Shown in pieces: positions 1 through 9,412 of a stretch of 20,808 nt of DNA. Source of the stretch: Conidiobolus incongruus B7586 (lineage: Eukaryota; Entomophthoromycota; Entomophthoromycetes; Entomophthorales; Conidiobolaceae); assembly GCA_000697335.1 (NCBI GenBank), contig JNEM01009319.1, positions 1 through 20,808 of the forward strand, written 5' to 3'. Position 1 is the stretch's first letter. Each line of letters starts with the position of its first letter. The notes below the pieces were generated by a model that saw nothing but the letters and a program-made list of their open reading frames with translations, did no database searches and was not told the origin of the DNA. A program made the translations under genes and the position numbers.

Positions 1-420
1 CTAATATTCCTGTATAGTCTCACAGTTCCTGCTGTATTTCTACAGCAGTACCACACTTGCCTGTACTAACCAACCTACAGATATACTTCTCATCATGTTC
101 ATCCATAATCCTAGCACACCTAAGTTTAGGTTTAAATGTTTCTTTATTGCTATTCTTAACAGCCTTAGCTACAGTAGACTAGCTAACACCAGTAATTCTA
201 GCAATATCACAAGTTGATTTACCTTCTTTACAAAGTTGATTGATGCATAAGTGGATTTTTTTAGAGAGGGATTTAAGTATAATGATACTAATAAAAAGAA
301 TTTAGTATATCTGTAAAATATTATATAAAATAATAGCAAAGAGAGAAAAAAGATATGGTTATATATTGTTAAATATATCCCCTTATCTCAAAAACCTGCA
401 AATTTATGACTCACCTTGGT
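1..420 (-). mobile_element. Tc1-like DNA transposon, 5' part, runs off left edge
   Basis: The minus strand carries the N-terminal DNA-binding part of a Tc1/mariner transposase, starting near 280 and running off the window at 1. Readable segments include KSLSKKIHL, CKEGKST, DIARITGVS and AVEIQQEL, typical of the paired helix-turn-helix domain of Tc1 proteins. The terminal repeat ends at 420 (ACCAAGGTGAGTCAT read inwards), followed by TA at 421-422, the usual Tc1 target duplication. Two in-frame stops are visible, a TAG where GVSQST is usual and a TGA where ELRDYTG is usual; both fit a C-to-T change in CAG or CGA. The catalytic domain would lie outside the window. It matches the copy at 19382-20582 codon by codon but keeps far more G and C, so it is the younger or less mutated copy. 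Confidence 0.85.
388..420 (-). repeat. Terminal inverted repeat of the left Tc1-like element
   Basis: The outer 33 bases, read inwards on the minus strand, begin ACCAAGGTGAGTCATAAATT and continue into TGCAGG. The same order is found at 19382 on the plus strand and, more mutated, at the other end of that copy near 20582. A TA dinucleotide follows directly at 421-422. Confidence 0.75.
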
Positions 421-1782
421 TAAATATTAAGGGTTAATATTTTTGCTAATAGTTTACTAAATATATCTAAATATATTTATTTATTATTAAATAATATACC
501 TTAATTATATATTATAGTTTCAAGTAATCTAATATATACAATTGTTTTAGTTATTAATTAAAATATATATATTTTTGATTTTATGACTCACTTTTGCAGG
601 TTAGTGTATATATTATACTTTTTCTGATTATAAAATTAACTTTTTTAAATTAATTGTTTAATCTAATTATATTTTAACTCAATAATAACTATCAAAAAGT
701 CTTTTATTTTGATATTAATAAAACTTAATTATAATTGTTTAATATTATTTAAAGGTTATAAATAACTTTTCATAATATAATTTTATTTTAAATCAAAAAT
801 TTATTATTGAATAAAATATTTTAAAATTAAAATAAAAATTATTTAAGACTAATTAAACTAAAAAAACTAACTTTAACTATTACTTTTTTAATTATTAATA
901 GTGTTAAAAAATATATTAAAAACACCTTTTTATTTTAGTTAAAAAGTTATCTAAATATTTTAATACTAATCTTATAAGTATTTTTTTATATATTTAAATA
1001 TAATCTCAAATTAATATATTAAAATATAAAACAAATACCTTATAATTTAACTAAAGCTTAAAAAAAATAAAATAATTATTATTAAATAAAATTGTCTTAA
1101 ATATTAATAGAGATTTAAGCTTTTATAGTAAATAATTATAATTTATGAATTTTAAATTTTTATATATAGTCTTTTATTTAATTATAAATCAAAATAGTAA
1201 ATTAAATTAAATTACCATATTTTAATAATTCCTTTAAAAAAGCATTTTGTTAATAAATGAATATTAATAATTATAATAAATTATATTATATATGCTAATT
1301 TTATTTAATTTTCAAAGTAAAATCAATTAATAATAAGTTATATATATTGCTTTTTTAAATAAAATTATTTTTAATTAATATTAATAAAATTTATCAGAAC
1401 TTATTATTTTATATAATAATTATAAAATACAATAATTTAAAACTATAAAGAACTATTTGATTAAAAAAACTAGAAAAAACTACCATATCTAATATGTTCT
1501 TTAAATTATAACTTATTTAATTATAATTATTTTTGGCAATTAAACAACTAGCTTATAAGAAAGAAAATTTCTATAGGAAAATTTAATTGGTTTGTGAAAT
1601 ATCAAATTTTAGTCTTTAATAAAAAAATTGTTTTTTAGGTATTAGAAGTTTGTTAAAAATATAGCAAAAAGTTATTAATAATAAATGAAACTGTTAAATA
1701 TATAATGTATATTTATTTTTAATTGCAAAAAATTCTAATTATATAAAATGCAAATATTAACTCTAAAGAATAGATGAAAAAT
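421..1782. other. AT-rich gene-free block with one transposon-end-like motif
   Basis: This stretch is built almost wholly of A and T, with stops in every frame and no readable gene. The only distinctive element is a terminal-repeat-like motif at about 580-602, described separately. From about 1500 towards 1782 the composition rises slightly; this is the 3' flank of the oxidase pseudogene. The rest may be an old transposon mutated beyond recognition, but no protein motif survives to show it. Confidence 0.6.
580..602 (-). repeat. Second Tc1-type terminal-repeat-like motif
   Basis: Read on the minus strand from 602, the sequence starts ACCTGCAAAAGTGAGTCATAAA and is preceded by TA. It shares the ACC start and the GTGAGTCATAAA block with the family terminal repeat at 420, but has a different spacer. 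It also contains the TGCAAA/TTTGCA word found in the inner part of that repeat. It may be the end of a related older element that the left copy inserted into, which would leave about 180 bases (423-602) of the older element. No transposase is readable behind it. Confidence 0.4.
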
Positions 1783-3242
1783 TTACTTGAAATAGTAGTG
1801 GTTTTCAAGCTTGTACTTTATCTTGATTTACTTGAGTATATTAAAGTTCTCATCCTAGTACTTTTGATTAGGGTTTCAAGCTTTAGCAACGATATAATTT
1901 TGGGAGGATTCATTGAATAATATTTTATTGAGGCATTGAAAATAGATTTTGCCCCAGTCTTCAGTTTTGTCAAGACTTTTGGGAGTTCATTAACGAATTA
2001 GCTAATCAGAGTATAAGGCCTTTTGACGATACACAAAGGTGGTTTCAGTAAGTTCAACGTTGCTGAGAGCTCCACCTTACATGCAAAATAGGATTAAATA
2101 GTCATCAGGACCATCTTCAATAACTTGTTTTCAAACTTTAATTTTATTATCAGTCAATTCTCTGTAAATATAAGCTGATTTGGCTCTGAAGAATATCTTT
2201 GGCATCAATTCATGAGCAATCTTGTCCAATAATTGGGCAGTGGCATTGGAAAGTTCACATAAATCACAAATCATTTCAATGAAAGTGGTGTCAAAGCGAG
2301 TTTCGTTATTGTAATGACGAATAGGGAAAGCCTTTTCGATACTGGCAAGGATTTGAATACGATGAGCTTTAGAACTAGGTTGAATAACAGAAGTGATATT
2401 GAGACCATGTTTGTTGATGTGAGCAACAGCAGTGATAGAAGGATCGGGATTGCAAGCGGCCCACTTTTGGAAATATTTGAAAACTTATTTGAACTAGTCA
2501 AAGGTGTAGCGTAATTGGAGACAAGTGATGGTAGTAGGAGGTTTGAGCTATTTGAATTTGAATTCAGTAACAATGCCGGAATCGCCGGTAACAGCTCTTC
2601 GAAGAACTAAGAAGACATCAGAATTGTTACTTTCAGGGGTATAGGTGGCTTCACCATTTGGAAGAACAATGTCAGCACGGAGAAGATTGTCAACCATGAA
2701 AACCATATTTACGAGAAGAGAAACCATAACAATTTCCAAGAGTGTGGCCTGAGAAGCCAACAGTAACAGCTTCCAGCTGGGACGGCATGGCCTCCTAGAT
2801 CGAAGAGTTGGTAATTAATGTGATCTAGCAAGACACCAGCTTAAACAGTGGCAGTTTGAGACTTAGGATCAACAGTAACCTTATTCATCTTGTGTAAATC
2901 AACAATGATTTCATTACCAGTACCGAATGAATATTTTACACAATGGTGAACACCATATTTAGGAACAATAGGAATTTTGATTTCAATACTGTATTTCACA
3001 ATAGTTTGAATTTGGTCCTTATTTTTAGCTGAAAAGATACCAAGAGGAGAGACAGGATTGCGTAAATCCTTTTGGTAGTTAGCAGCTTAAAATGTTCCAA
3101 TTTTGGTCAATACGGTTGAATTGGAGATGGTTTTTCTGAGACAGTTATGAGATGCTTCAATTTGATTGTCTATAATAGTAGCTTGACCAGAGGCAATGAT
3201 AAAGAGATCACGAGAATAGAGTAATGATGATATTATGACGAT
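1783..3242 (-). pseudogene. FAD-linked oxidoreductase (berberine-bridge type), full-length pseudogene
   Basis: About 485 codons on the minus strand resemble secreted fungal berberine-bridge-type oxidases, flavoenzymes that oxidise sugars or alkaloid-like substrates. Near 3090-2770 one reads NPVSPLGIF, then KIPIVPKYGVHHC, then NEIIVDLHKMNKVTVDPKSQ and HAVPAGSC. These are the FAD-binding domain with the His and Cys that carry the bicovalent FAD in this family. After 2700 comes VDNLLRADIVLPNGEA, then NSDVFLVL and GIVTEFKFK. The C-terminal substrate domain follows, ending with a BBE-like IKIKYKLENHYYF just before TAA at 1783-1785. The gene is dead: no in-frame ATG precedes the hydrophobic N-terminus, two reading-frame changes lie within about 2690-2770, and about a dozen in-frame stops occur, mostly where Gln (some Arg or Trp) codons are expected. 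Length matches the family's usual size. I take it as a host gene lost by transition-type decay; the exact start is uncertain. Confidence 0.85.
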
Positions 3243-6139
3243 TTTAGTATAATAAACTTGAGAAAATCTGAATAGGTAATAGACAATCTATTATTCATTG
3301 TTGGTTTCAGCTTAAAATTTTTACTTCCTTATATGATAAACAAATATTACCAATGTTGCTAAACTCTGAATTTGTATAAATATATCACACTATAATTAAA
3401 TAGATTTACTGATGCTGAGAATGATCCTGTTTACTAATTGTTAATAGTGATGGATAATAATTTTATCAATCATATAAGAAACTACAATTACCACACTGAA
3501 TCAAGGACTCACTTTGGGAATTATCCTTTTTATCAACTGGTTGATTTTGTCACTTTTTGAGAGAGACTTGTTCTTAGCTATAAAAGTCAACTATAGCAAT
3601 TAATACAAGATTATTGTCAGCAAACAAATGAAAATCATTTGATTATCTTTATTTGAAACGTATACCATCTTTAAGCTTTCTTATAACACTCCAAAATATC
3701 ATTTAATGATCACAATTAAGAGATATATTTTGTATTGAAAAATCCCAATTTACAAAAATCTATTTTATTATATTTGGTGAAATTCATTAGTTTCCTGTAA
3801 TTTAGTGGTGAACTCTTTCTTATGACTAGAAATTCTCTGTTCAATCTTCAAAAGTTTAATTCCTGCAATATTTATAATTTTTAATAATATATCAAATAAA
3901 TTATAAAAATTCATTACTTGTCTTTAACTAGATAATTTTATTATTATTTATTTTATTAGTCATTAGTCTTTATATTAATAATATCAAACAAAGTAATACT
4001 TGGTTTTTGAATCAATAATTATTTATATTATAATTTTATTATTTAAAATATATAGGATTAATTATTAATAGTTAAAATAAAATATATGATTATTTCATAA
4101 ATCAGAGTTATATTAAAAATTTTTACTAATATAATAATATATAGTTATATAATAATAATATATTCTCTCCTTATGCTATAAATCTTAGATTTATTAAACA
4201 TATAATTATTAAATATATATATATATATATATTCTATTTTATTCTCAATAAAAAAAGTTTTAAATATTAAATAATATATTCTAAATCCAAATTCAAAATA
4301 TTAACATTGAAATTTTTAAATCATATTGATTTATAAAGTATTTTTTTAATTTATTAGTAATATGTATTAATTTCTAATTTTATATTAAAAAGTGAAAGTT
4401 AATTAATTTTTAATTAATTTAAATATTAAATCATATATCTTTAAGATATTATAGTATAAATTAATGAGCTTATAAAAATATGACTGAAGAAATTATATTG
4501 TCTCTTTATTATACTTATATTATATATAATATATTTAATATAAATTATTAATTATTTGTTTATTAAATTTCCAATTATATATGTATATAAGTATATACTA
4601 TTAATTTTCAAAATTAAATTGATTTTATTATTTTTAAAATATTTTTTGACAAAGTATATTTAAATATTTGGTTCAATATTATTAAATTTTTAAAAAATTA
4701 ATTAATTTATTAAGTTAATAATTTTAAGGAATATTATTAAGAAATTAGATTTTGAAATTAATATATATAATTTTATATAATTTATTTAACTATAAATTAC
4801 TTAGTTATTTTATACTTATAAAGCTAAATTAATTCTATAATTAGCATTGAATTAATTAATAAAAATAATTCTACTTATTCTTATAATTCTTATTATTCCT
4901 GATTTTATCACTATTTCTTCAAGATTGAAACTATATCTATCAATAGTATATTTTATTGATACTATACAAACAATCCTTAATATATCAATTACTCATTATT
5001 TAAAAAGCTTAATTAAACTTTGTTTATATTTACATTATCTTGCCACATAACCAGTAACATGTTAAAAACCATATTACTTTTATATTAAGTCTGCCTCTAT
5101 ATTAATATTATACTAATACCTATTATGCTTTCAAATATATTAAAATTATAATTATTTTAACTCATATTATTTGTTATTTTTTATTTTTAATAATCAAAGA
5201 TTTATAACTTGAAATAAAATTAATTGAAATTTATAAAAAAATTATTCATTTTAATGAATTTTTGTGACTTAATTTTAAAAAATCAAAAATTATATTATTG
5301 TTATTTAGCATTTAATTCCAAGAGTGCAAATAAAATATTAAAATATAAAATAACATAATAATTACCGTATATTATAGATATTTTCAAAATTTGAATACTT
5401 TATAATAAGGTAAAGATTATTTTACAAAATATTTAATGTACAGTTAAGAAAGCAATATATGGTTATTGATAATGAATTATGTATATTTAAATGAATATAA
5501 GTAGTTTCAAAACTATAAAAATGAATTAAAAATTTGATAAATAGAATAAAGGTTTTTCTTCGGAAAAATCTCAGTTTATAAATTATTAAAGATTTTAATG
5601 TACTTGTTATAAAATATAAATAAAAAATCATCTAATGAATAATTCTTTTATATGTGCCAATTGAAGTATTAAAATAAGATATATAATATATTAAATATAA
5701 TATATTTCTCAATCAATGTATATTAGAAATATGAATAGAATATTTTAAAATTTTGAATTTAAGTTAAAAGTAAAGAATATTAAAGCATTTTTAACTAATG
5801 ATTTCAGCATTATAGTTGCTTTTATTAAATGTAATATTTATCTAACTATTATAGTTATATAAATTGATAAATTTCATTTTTACAACAATATTTATTTTGT
5901 TTTTTAATATAATTAAATGATTTTAAAATAATAATTTCAAAAATTTATTTAGATATAATTTGGTATTATTAAAAAAATATTTATAAAGCATGTTTGTAGT
6001 AATTTGAGTTAATCAGTGTAATGATTAAAACAATATATTTTTAAGGGTATTATTATTAAACCCAATTTTTATTTTTAACTTTTATTAAATTAAAAGTTAT
6101 TGGAATTCATCAAATATTTTAAAAATTACACTATAAATG
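3243..6139. other. Intergenic: moderately AT-rich to 3870, then extremely AT-rich
   Basis: From 3243 to about 3870 the composition is intermediate and probably includes the promoter of the dead oxidase. A short coiled-coil-like open frame with a good acceptor site lies at 3768-3862 (minus); see findings. From 3870 to 6139 the DNA is nearly pure A and T, with a run of about ten AT units at 4213-4232. Open frames here, such as 5422-5631 (minus), are of low-complexity composition and are not supported as genes. I see no RNA gene or recognisable transposon in it. Confidence 0.6.
4213..4232. repeat. (AT)10 microsatellite
   Basis: A perfect alternating AT tract of 20 bases within AT-rich intergenic DNA. 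In this composition such a tract is expected by slippage and carries no functional suggestion. Confidence 0.9.
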
Positions 6140-6580
6140 TATTTGTCGGGGGTTAACGCTGACAACAATGGGTTTTACAAGCTTAAACGGGGAATCGCCA
6201 GTGGTAAACGATAAATTACCACGGAATTAAGGGAAATTATTGGGGTTCACCAAAGTAGGTGAAAATGATTTGCTATGAATCAGGTTCTTCGAATAAAGTA
6301 AATATCTCACGCTCGTCACGACTCAAGACTTTTGTGAGGGTTACGAGAAAAACTTAGAGACTGTATACTTTTGAAAATGAAGATAGAAGATATGTTTATT
6401 AGTTTGCTTATGATAATCTTATATTAGGTTCCATTGTTGATTTTTGTGGACATGAATGACTTACGGGCAGAAAGTAATAGGATCAACTAGTTCATGGGAT
6501 GTGATATCTCCAATGTGACTTCTCGAATCCTGCGGTAATCGGAGTTTCTTGAGTAATTGACAGGATTATTCTCCATCATA
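6140..6580 (+). pseudogene. Degenerate GC-richer island, probable decayed gene, unassigned
   Basis: About 440 bases stand out from the flanks by much higher GC content, like the real genes here, but no frame is open. The most protein-like reading is the plus-strand frame containing INYHGIKG, NYWGSPK, VKMICYESGSSNKVNISRS and YTFENEDRRYVY, then FAYDNLILGSIVDFCGHE. It is interrupted by about a dozen TAA/TAG/TGA codons with no obvious frame change. The spacing of GxYWGSP followed by a basic beta-rich segment vaguely recalls fungal tubby-C-like proteins, but I cannot assign it. A minus-strand frame with fewer stops (FRGNLSFTTGDSPFKLVKP near the left end) is an alternative, and a structured RNA cannot be excluded. 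A 7-bp hairpin lies at 6201-6222. Confidence 0.35.
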
Positions 6581-7044
6581 TTAATCAATTTTTTGTTAAA
6601 ATTGGAAAATAATTTTTGAAATATTAATTATTAATAGAAATGGATTGTATTGCAGTATAAACTGTTTCTAGAATAAAATATGTTACTAATACTGCTTTCA
6701 TTTTTACCTAACCGAGGATTAATAACAATATTCATATTTTTTTATATTCAACTTAAAATAATTTTATAATAATTTTTCAATTCTATATAATCACTAAATT
6801 TTACATATGTCATTAGTACTATATAATAATTAAATAGTTTGAATTAATGTGATAATAAAATAATCTATGTTTTATTTAATTCAAGATTAATTTTCATTAG
6901 GATTACAAAATCATCATAAATAATTTTTATATTAAATCATACAGTTTATCATCGATTTGGGTTTGAAATTAAAAATTATTAATTGATACTTTAGATTGGG
7001 ATTATTTATCATCACATTAGATAATTTTTTAATCAATATTCAAT
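6581..7044. other. AT-rich spacer upstream of the cysteine-rich relic
   Basis: AT-rich DNA with no readable gene. It includes the upstream region of the plus-strand relic starting at 7045. No copy of the AGTATAAATA decamer used by the intact genes is visible here, which fits a dead gene but is weak evidence. Confidence 0.5.
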
Positions 7045-7479
7045 ATGTTAAACATCTTTACATTATTCGTAATTGGAGCTCAAGTACTTCTCAGTCCTTT
7101 TAATAGAAATGGATTGCCCCAAAATGTTGGAGTCGTACACGAAGCCAAGGACAAACAGGAAGTATTCTGCGACAAATTTTGCTCCAAATAGGAGGGTAAA
7201 TACTTCCCTGCAGAATGCACAAATGCTCAATTTGATGCAGGCTGTTGGCGATTAGTGGAATATCTCGAATGGGATGACTCCGAAAGTAAACCTTGTTCTA
7301 CCGAAGAATGTAAGCCATGTCTCGAATATATGAATAATGGAGGTAATTGATACTGTGAGCGAAATTGCTATGACTGTAGACAGAAATCGGCATTGGCAGG
7401 GATTTATAAGAAATATTTGTGTAATCACAAATTCAATCGAGGTGGTGAAGATGAAGATATTTACAAGTTGAAGAGATAA
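7045..7479 (+). pseudogene. Small secreted cysteine-rich protein, degenerate copy A
   Basis: A 145-codon reading runs in one frame from an ATG with a hydrophobic signal-peptide-like start (MLNIFTLFVIGAQVLL) to a TAA, with about two in-frame breaks and no frame change. It holds about 12 cysteines in a patterned array (FCDKFC, AEC, GCW, PCSTEECKPC, ERNCYDC, LCNH) and ends in a charged tail. It is clearly related to copy B on the opposite strand at 11289-11741: KQEVFCDKFCS matches KQEAFCQKFCS, and PCSTEECK matches FCSPKECK with equal spacing between. The family is not one I recognise. The signal peptide and cysteine density suggest a disulphide-rich extracellular protein; nothing in the sequence tells its target or role. 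It is treated as a fossil gene. The preserved frame suggests recent loss. Confidence 0.7.
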
Positions 7480-9310
7480 ACTAACGTTGCAAACTGAATT
7501 ATTAATATTAACTAGTTAATTTGTTTTATTTATGAAATTTATATTATAGATTAGTCAACAGTATAATTTGAAATTACACTTATATATATGTTTATTAGAT
7601 TATTCAGTTTATTCGAATAAAATCAAGATTTTCATTCCAAAATTTTTTATATAATTAATATTATATTGAAAAATATCAACTAATTTATTATATAATAATC
7701 AATGATTTTAAAAATTATATTTTTAATATTAGTTATGAGATCGATAGCATTCCTTATATTTAAAAAATTTAAATCAAATTTTTGAAAATAAACTGATTAT
7801 TAAAGATATAATAAAATAATAATTTTTCCTTTATTCATAACATTAAAGAATAAACAGTTTGTATAATATCTTTATATATAAGACAGAAATTTAGAGATTA
7901 TCTAAGTTAATATGGTAATTCAAATACAAAAAAAATTGTATATTATAAAAATAAGTTTTAATTAATGAATTTTTAATATCAATTTTGTGATATTAGGTTT
8001 ATTAATTTCTTTAATTCTATCTCAATAATATTGAACTCCAATTTTCCAATTGATATTATATATTATTTAATATCCAACGTTTATTTCATATCGAAAAATT
8101 AAGATTGGATTATTTTATTAGGAATATTTTAATATAGGGTTTGAATCAACTATATAATTAAATTGAAACATAAAATTTCAATATCAATATAATGTATTTT
8201 TAATATTAAAATATTTTCCCAAAGTTTGTCATTAAAATTTTATTATAATTTAAATATATAACTTAAATTTATTAAGGAATATGGATTTATTAGGTTTTAT
8301 TAGAGTTATATAATAAAAAATTTTATTACAGTAGAAAAGAGTTTTGACTTTGAGATTGATCAATATAAATTTTTTTAATTTCAATATGGTTGAAATAAAA
8401 TATTTTGAATCAAAGTATCACACAGCTTTATATTTAATGTATTGAGTAAATTATTATTCATTTGGTTATATGGAATAGTTACAGATATATTGACCAACTC
8501 TATTTATATATAACTGTCAATAAGGGAAATATTGTAATATAATTATTATTGAATATGATTATTTTCTTGTAATATAATTAATTTATTATTAGCAAAAATA
8601 TTAAATATGTTATAAAGTATATATAGTCTATAATATTTACATTACGATATTCTTTATTAGCTATATATAAATTTTTTAAATATATTGCTTCAACTCGACT
8701 GATATTTTAGGAAACATTGGATCTATAATGATCAAAGAGAATTTCTAAATTTGAATCTCTTAACAAGAACTAGGAAAGAAATTCCATTATAAAATTTTAG
8801 TATTAGTATGAAATAATCATATTTGGTAAATTTAATAGTATAATACTCTGAGTTGATAATATTAATAGTGAATGAAAAATGATTTTTAATCTTCACTAAT
8901 CAACCGCCTTTATATTAAGTAAATAAATATAAAATTAATTATATAATATAACAATTACACACTTGAATTAATAAGTTATCAAATGACCAAAACAAACTAA
9001 TTCTCGAATTCAACATTGAAAATAATCAACCAAACATAAATGAACAAAAATGGGCACTTAATTACAAAACAATAAAAAATTAATCAAAACCCCACAAAAT
9101 TCTCTAATATTTTGAAAGAATTGTTGATTTGGAAATATATCGATCAACCTTTTAAATTCCTTTGAATTTGGTAATACACTTAATTTTGTGGGGTTAATTT
9201 TTGTTCGGGTTTAAAAAATAGGGTTTGAAGTGGGATTAGTAATTGGGAATTATGGGTTAATCTATTGATTTGAGTTGATCCTAATATCGTTATTGTTTAG
9301 GCCCTAGGGT
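7480..9310. other. AT-rich intergenic block and promoter region of the SH3 gene
   Basis: No gene is supported from 7480 to about 9080. From about 9080 to 9310 the composition changes: a 14-bp inverted repeat brackets 80 bases, then G-runs appear on the plus strand (GGGTTT, TAGGG, TGGGATT, ATGGGTTAAT). An 8-bp palindrome CCCTAGGG follows at about 9302-9309, directly before the TATA motif. This last part is probably the upstream control region of the SH3 membrane-protein gene. Confidence 0.5.
9088..9195. repeat. 14-bp perfect inverted repeat with 80-bp spacer
   Basis: AACCCCACAAAATT at 9088-9101 is exactly mirrored by AATTTTGTGGGGTT at 9182-9195. The CCCCAC core is conspicuous in DNA with so little G and C. 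It lies about 115-225 bases upstream of the TATA motif of the SH3 gene. It could be paired binding sites (CCCCAC-type sites are bound by C2H2 zinc-finger factors in fungi), the ends of a tiny non-autonomous element, or chance. Confidence 0.6.
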
Positions 9311-9320
9311 AGTATAAATA
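9311..9320 (+). promoter_or_regulatory. TATA motif of the SH3 membrane-protein gene
   Basis: AGTATAAATA lies about 93 bases before the chosen ATG at 9413. The identical decamer occurs on the minus strand ahead of two of the three Sec14-like genes, which supports it as a core promoter element in this genome. Confidence 0.65.
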
Positions 9321-9412
9321 GTTACTGGGTCATTTTCTGGTTGAATTTTTTCACTATCGATACTATTGTAGCTATAATATTCAATTATTATTTGATACCG
9401 AAGTGTGTCAGA

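Noticed and set aside
3505-3520. GGACTCACTTTGGG as another Tc1 end
   Set aside because: It resembles ACTCACCTTGGT only in part, has no TA at the right place and no preceding TTATG block.
5422-5631. A 69-codon minus-strand open frame in the AT desert
   Set aside because: Composition is purely AT-driven (Phe, Ile, Leu, Tyr), with no recognisable motif.
6201-6222. tRNA or riboswitch at the GTGGTAA/TTACCAC hairpin
   Set aside because: Only one stem is visible; no cloverleaf, T-loop or anticodon arrangement could be drawn around it.
1783-7479. A reassigned genetic code in which TAA/TAG mean Gln
   Set aside because: Stops in the oxidase relic mostly sit at expected Gln codons, which suggested this. 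However, the relic also has frame changes and TGA stops, Sec14-like copy 3 ends in TAA at the expected length, and the intact genes use CAA and CAG for Gln.
7045-7479. Introns explaining the in-frame breaks of cysteine-rich copy A
   Set aside because: GT and AG pairs occur, for example a 20-odd-base GT...CAG piece, but the sequence across the breaks is conserved with copy B at equal spacing, so it is coding, not intronic.
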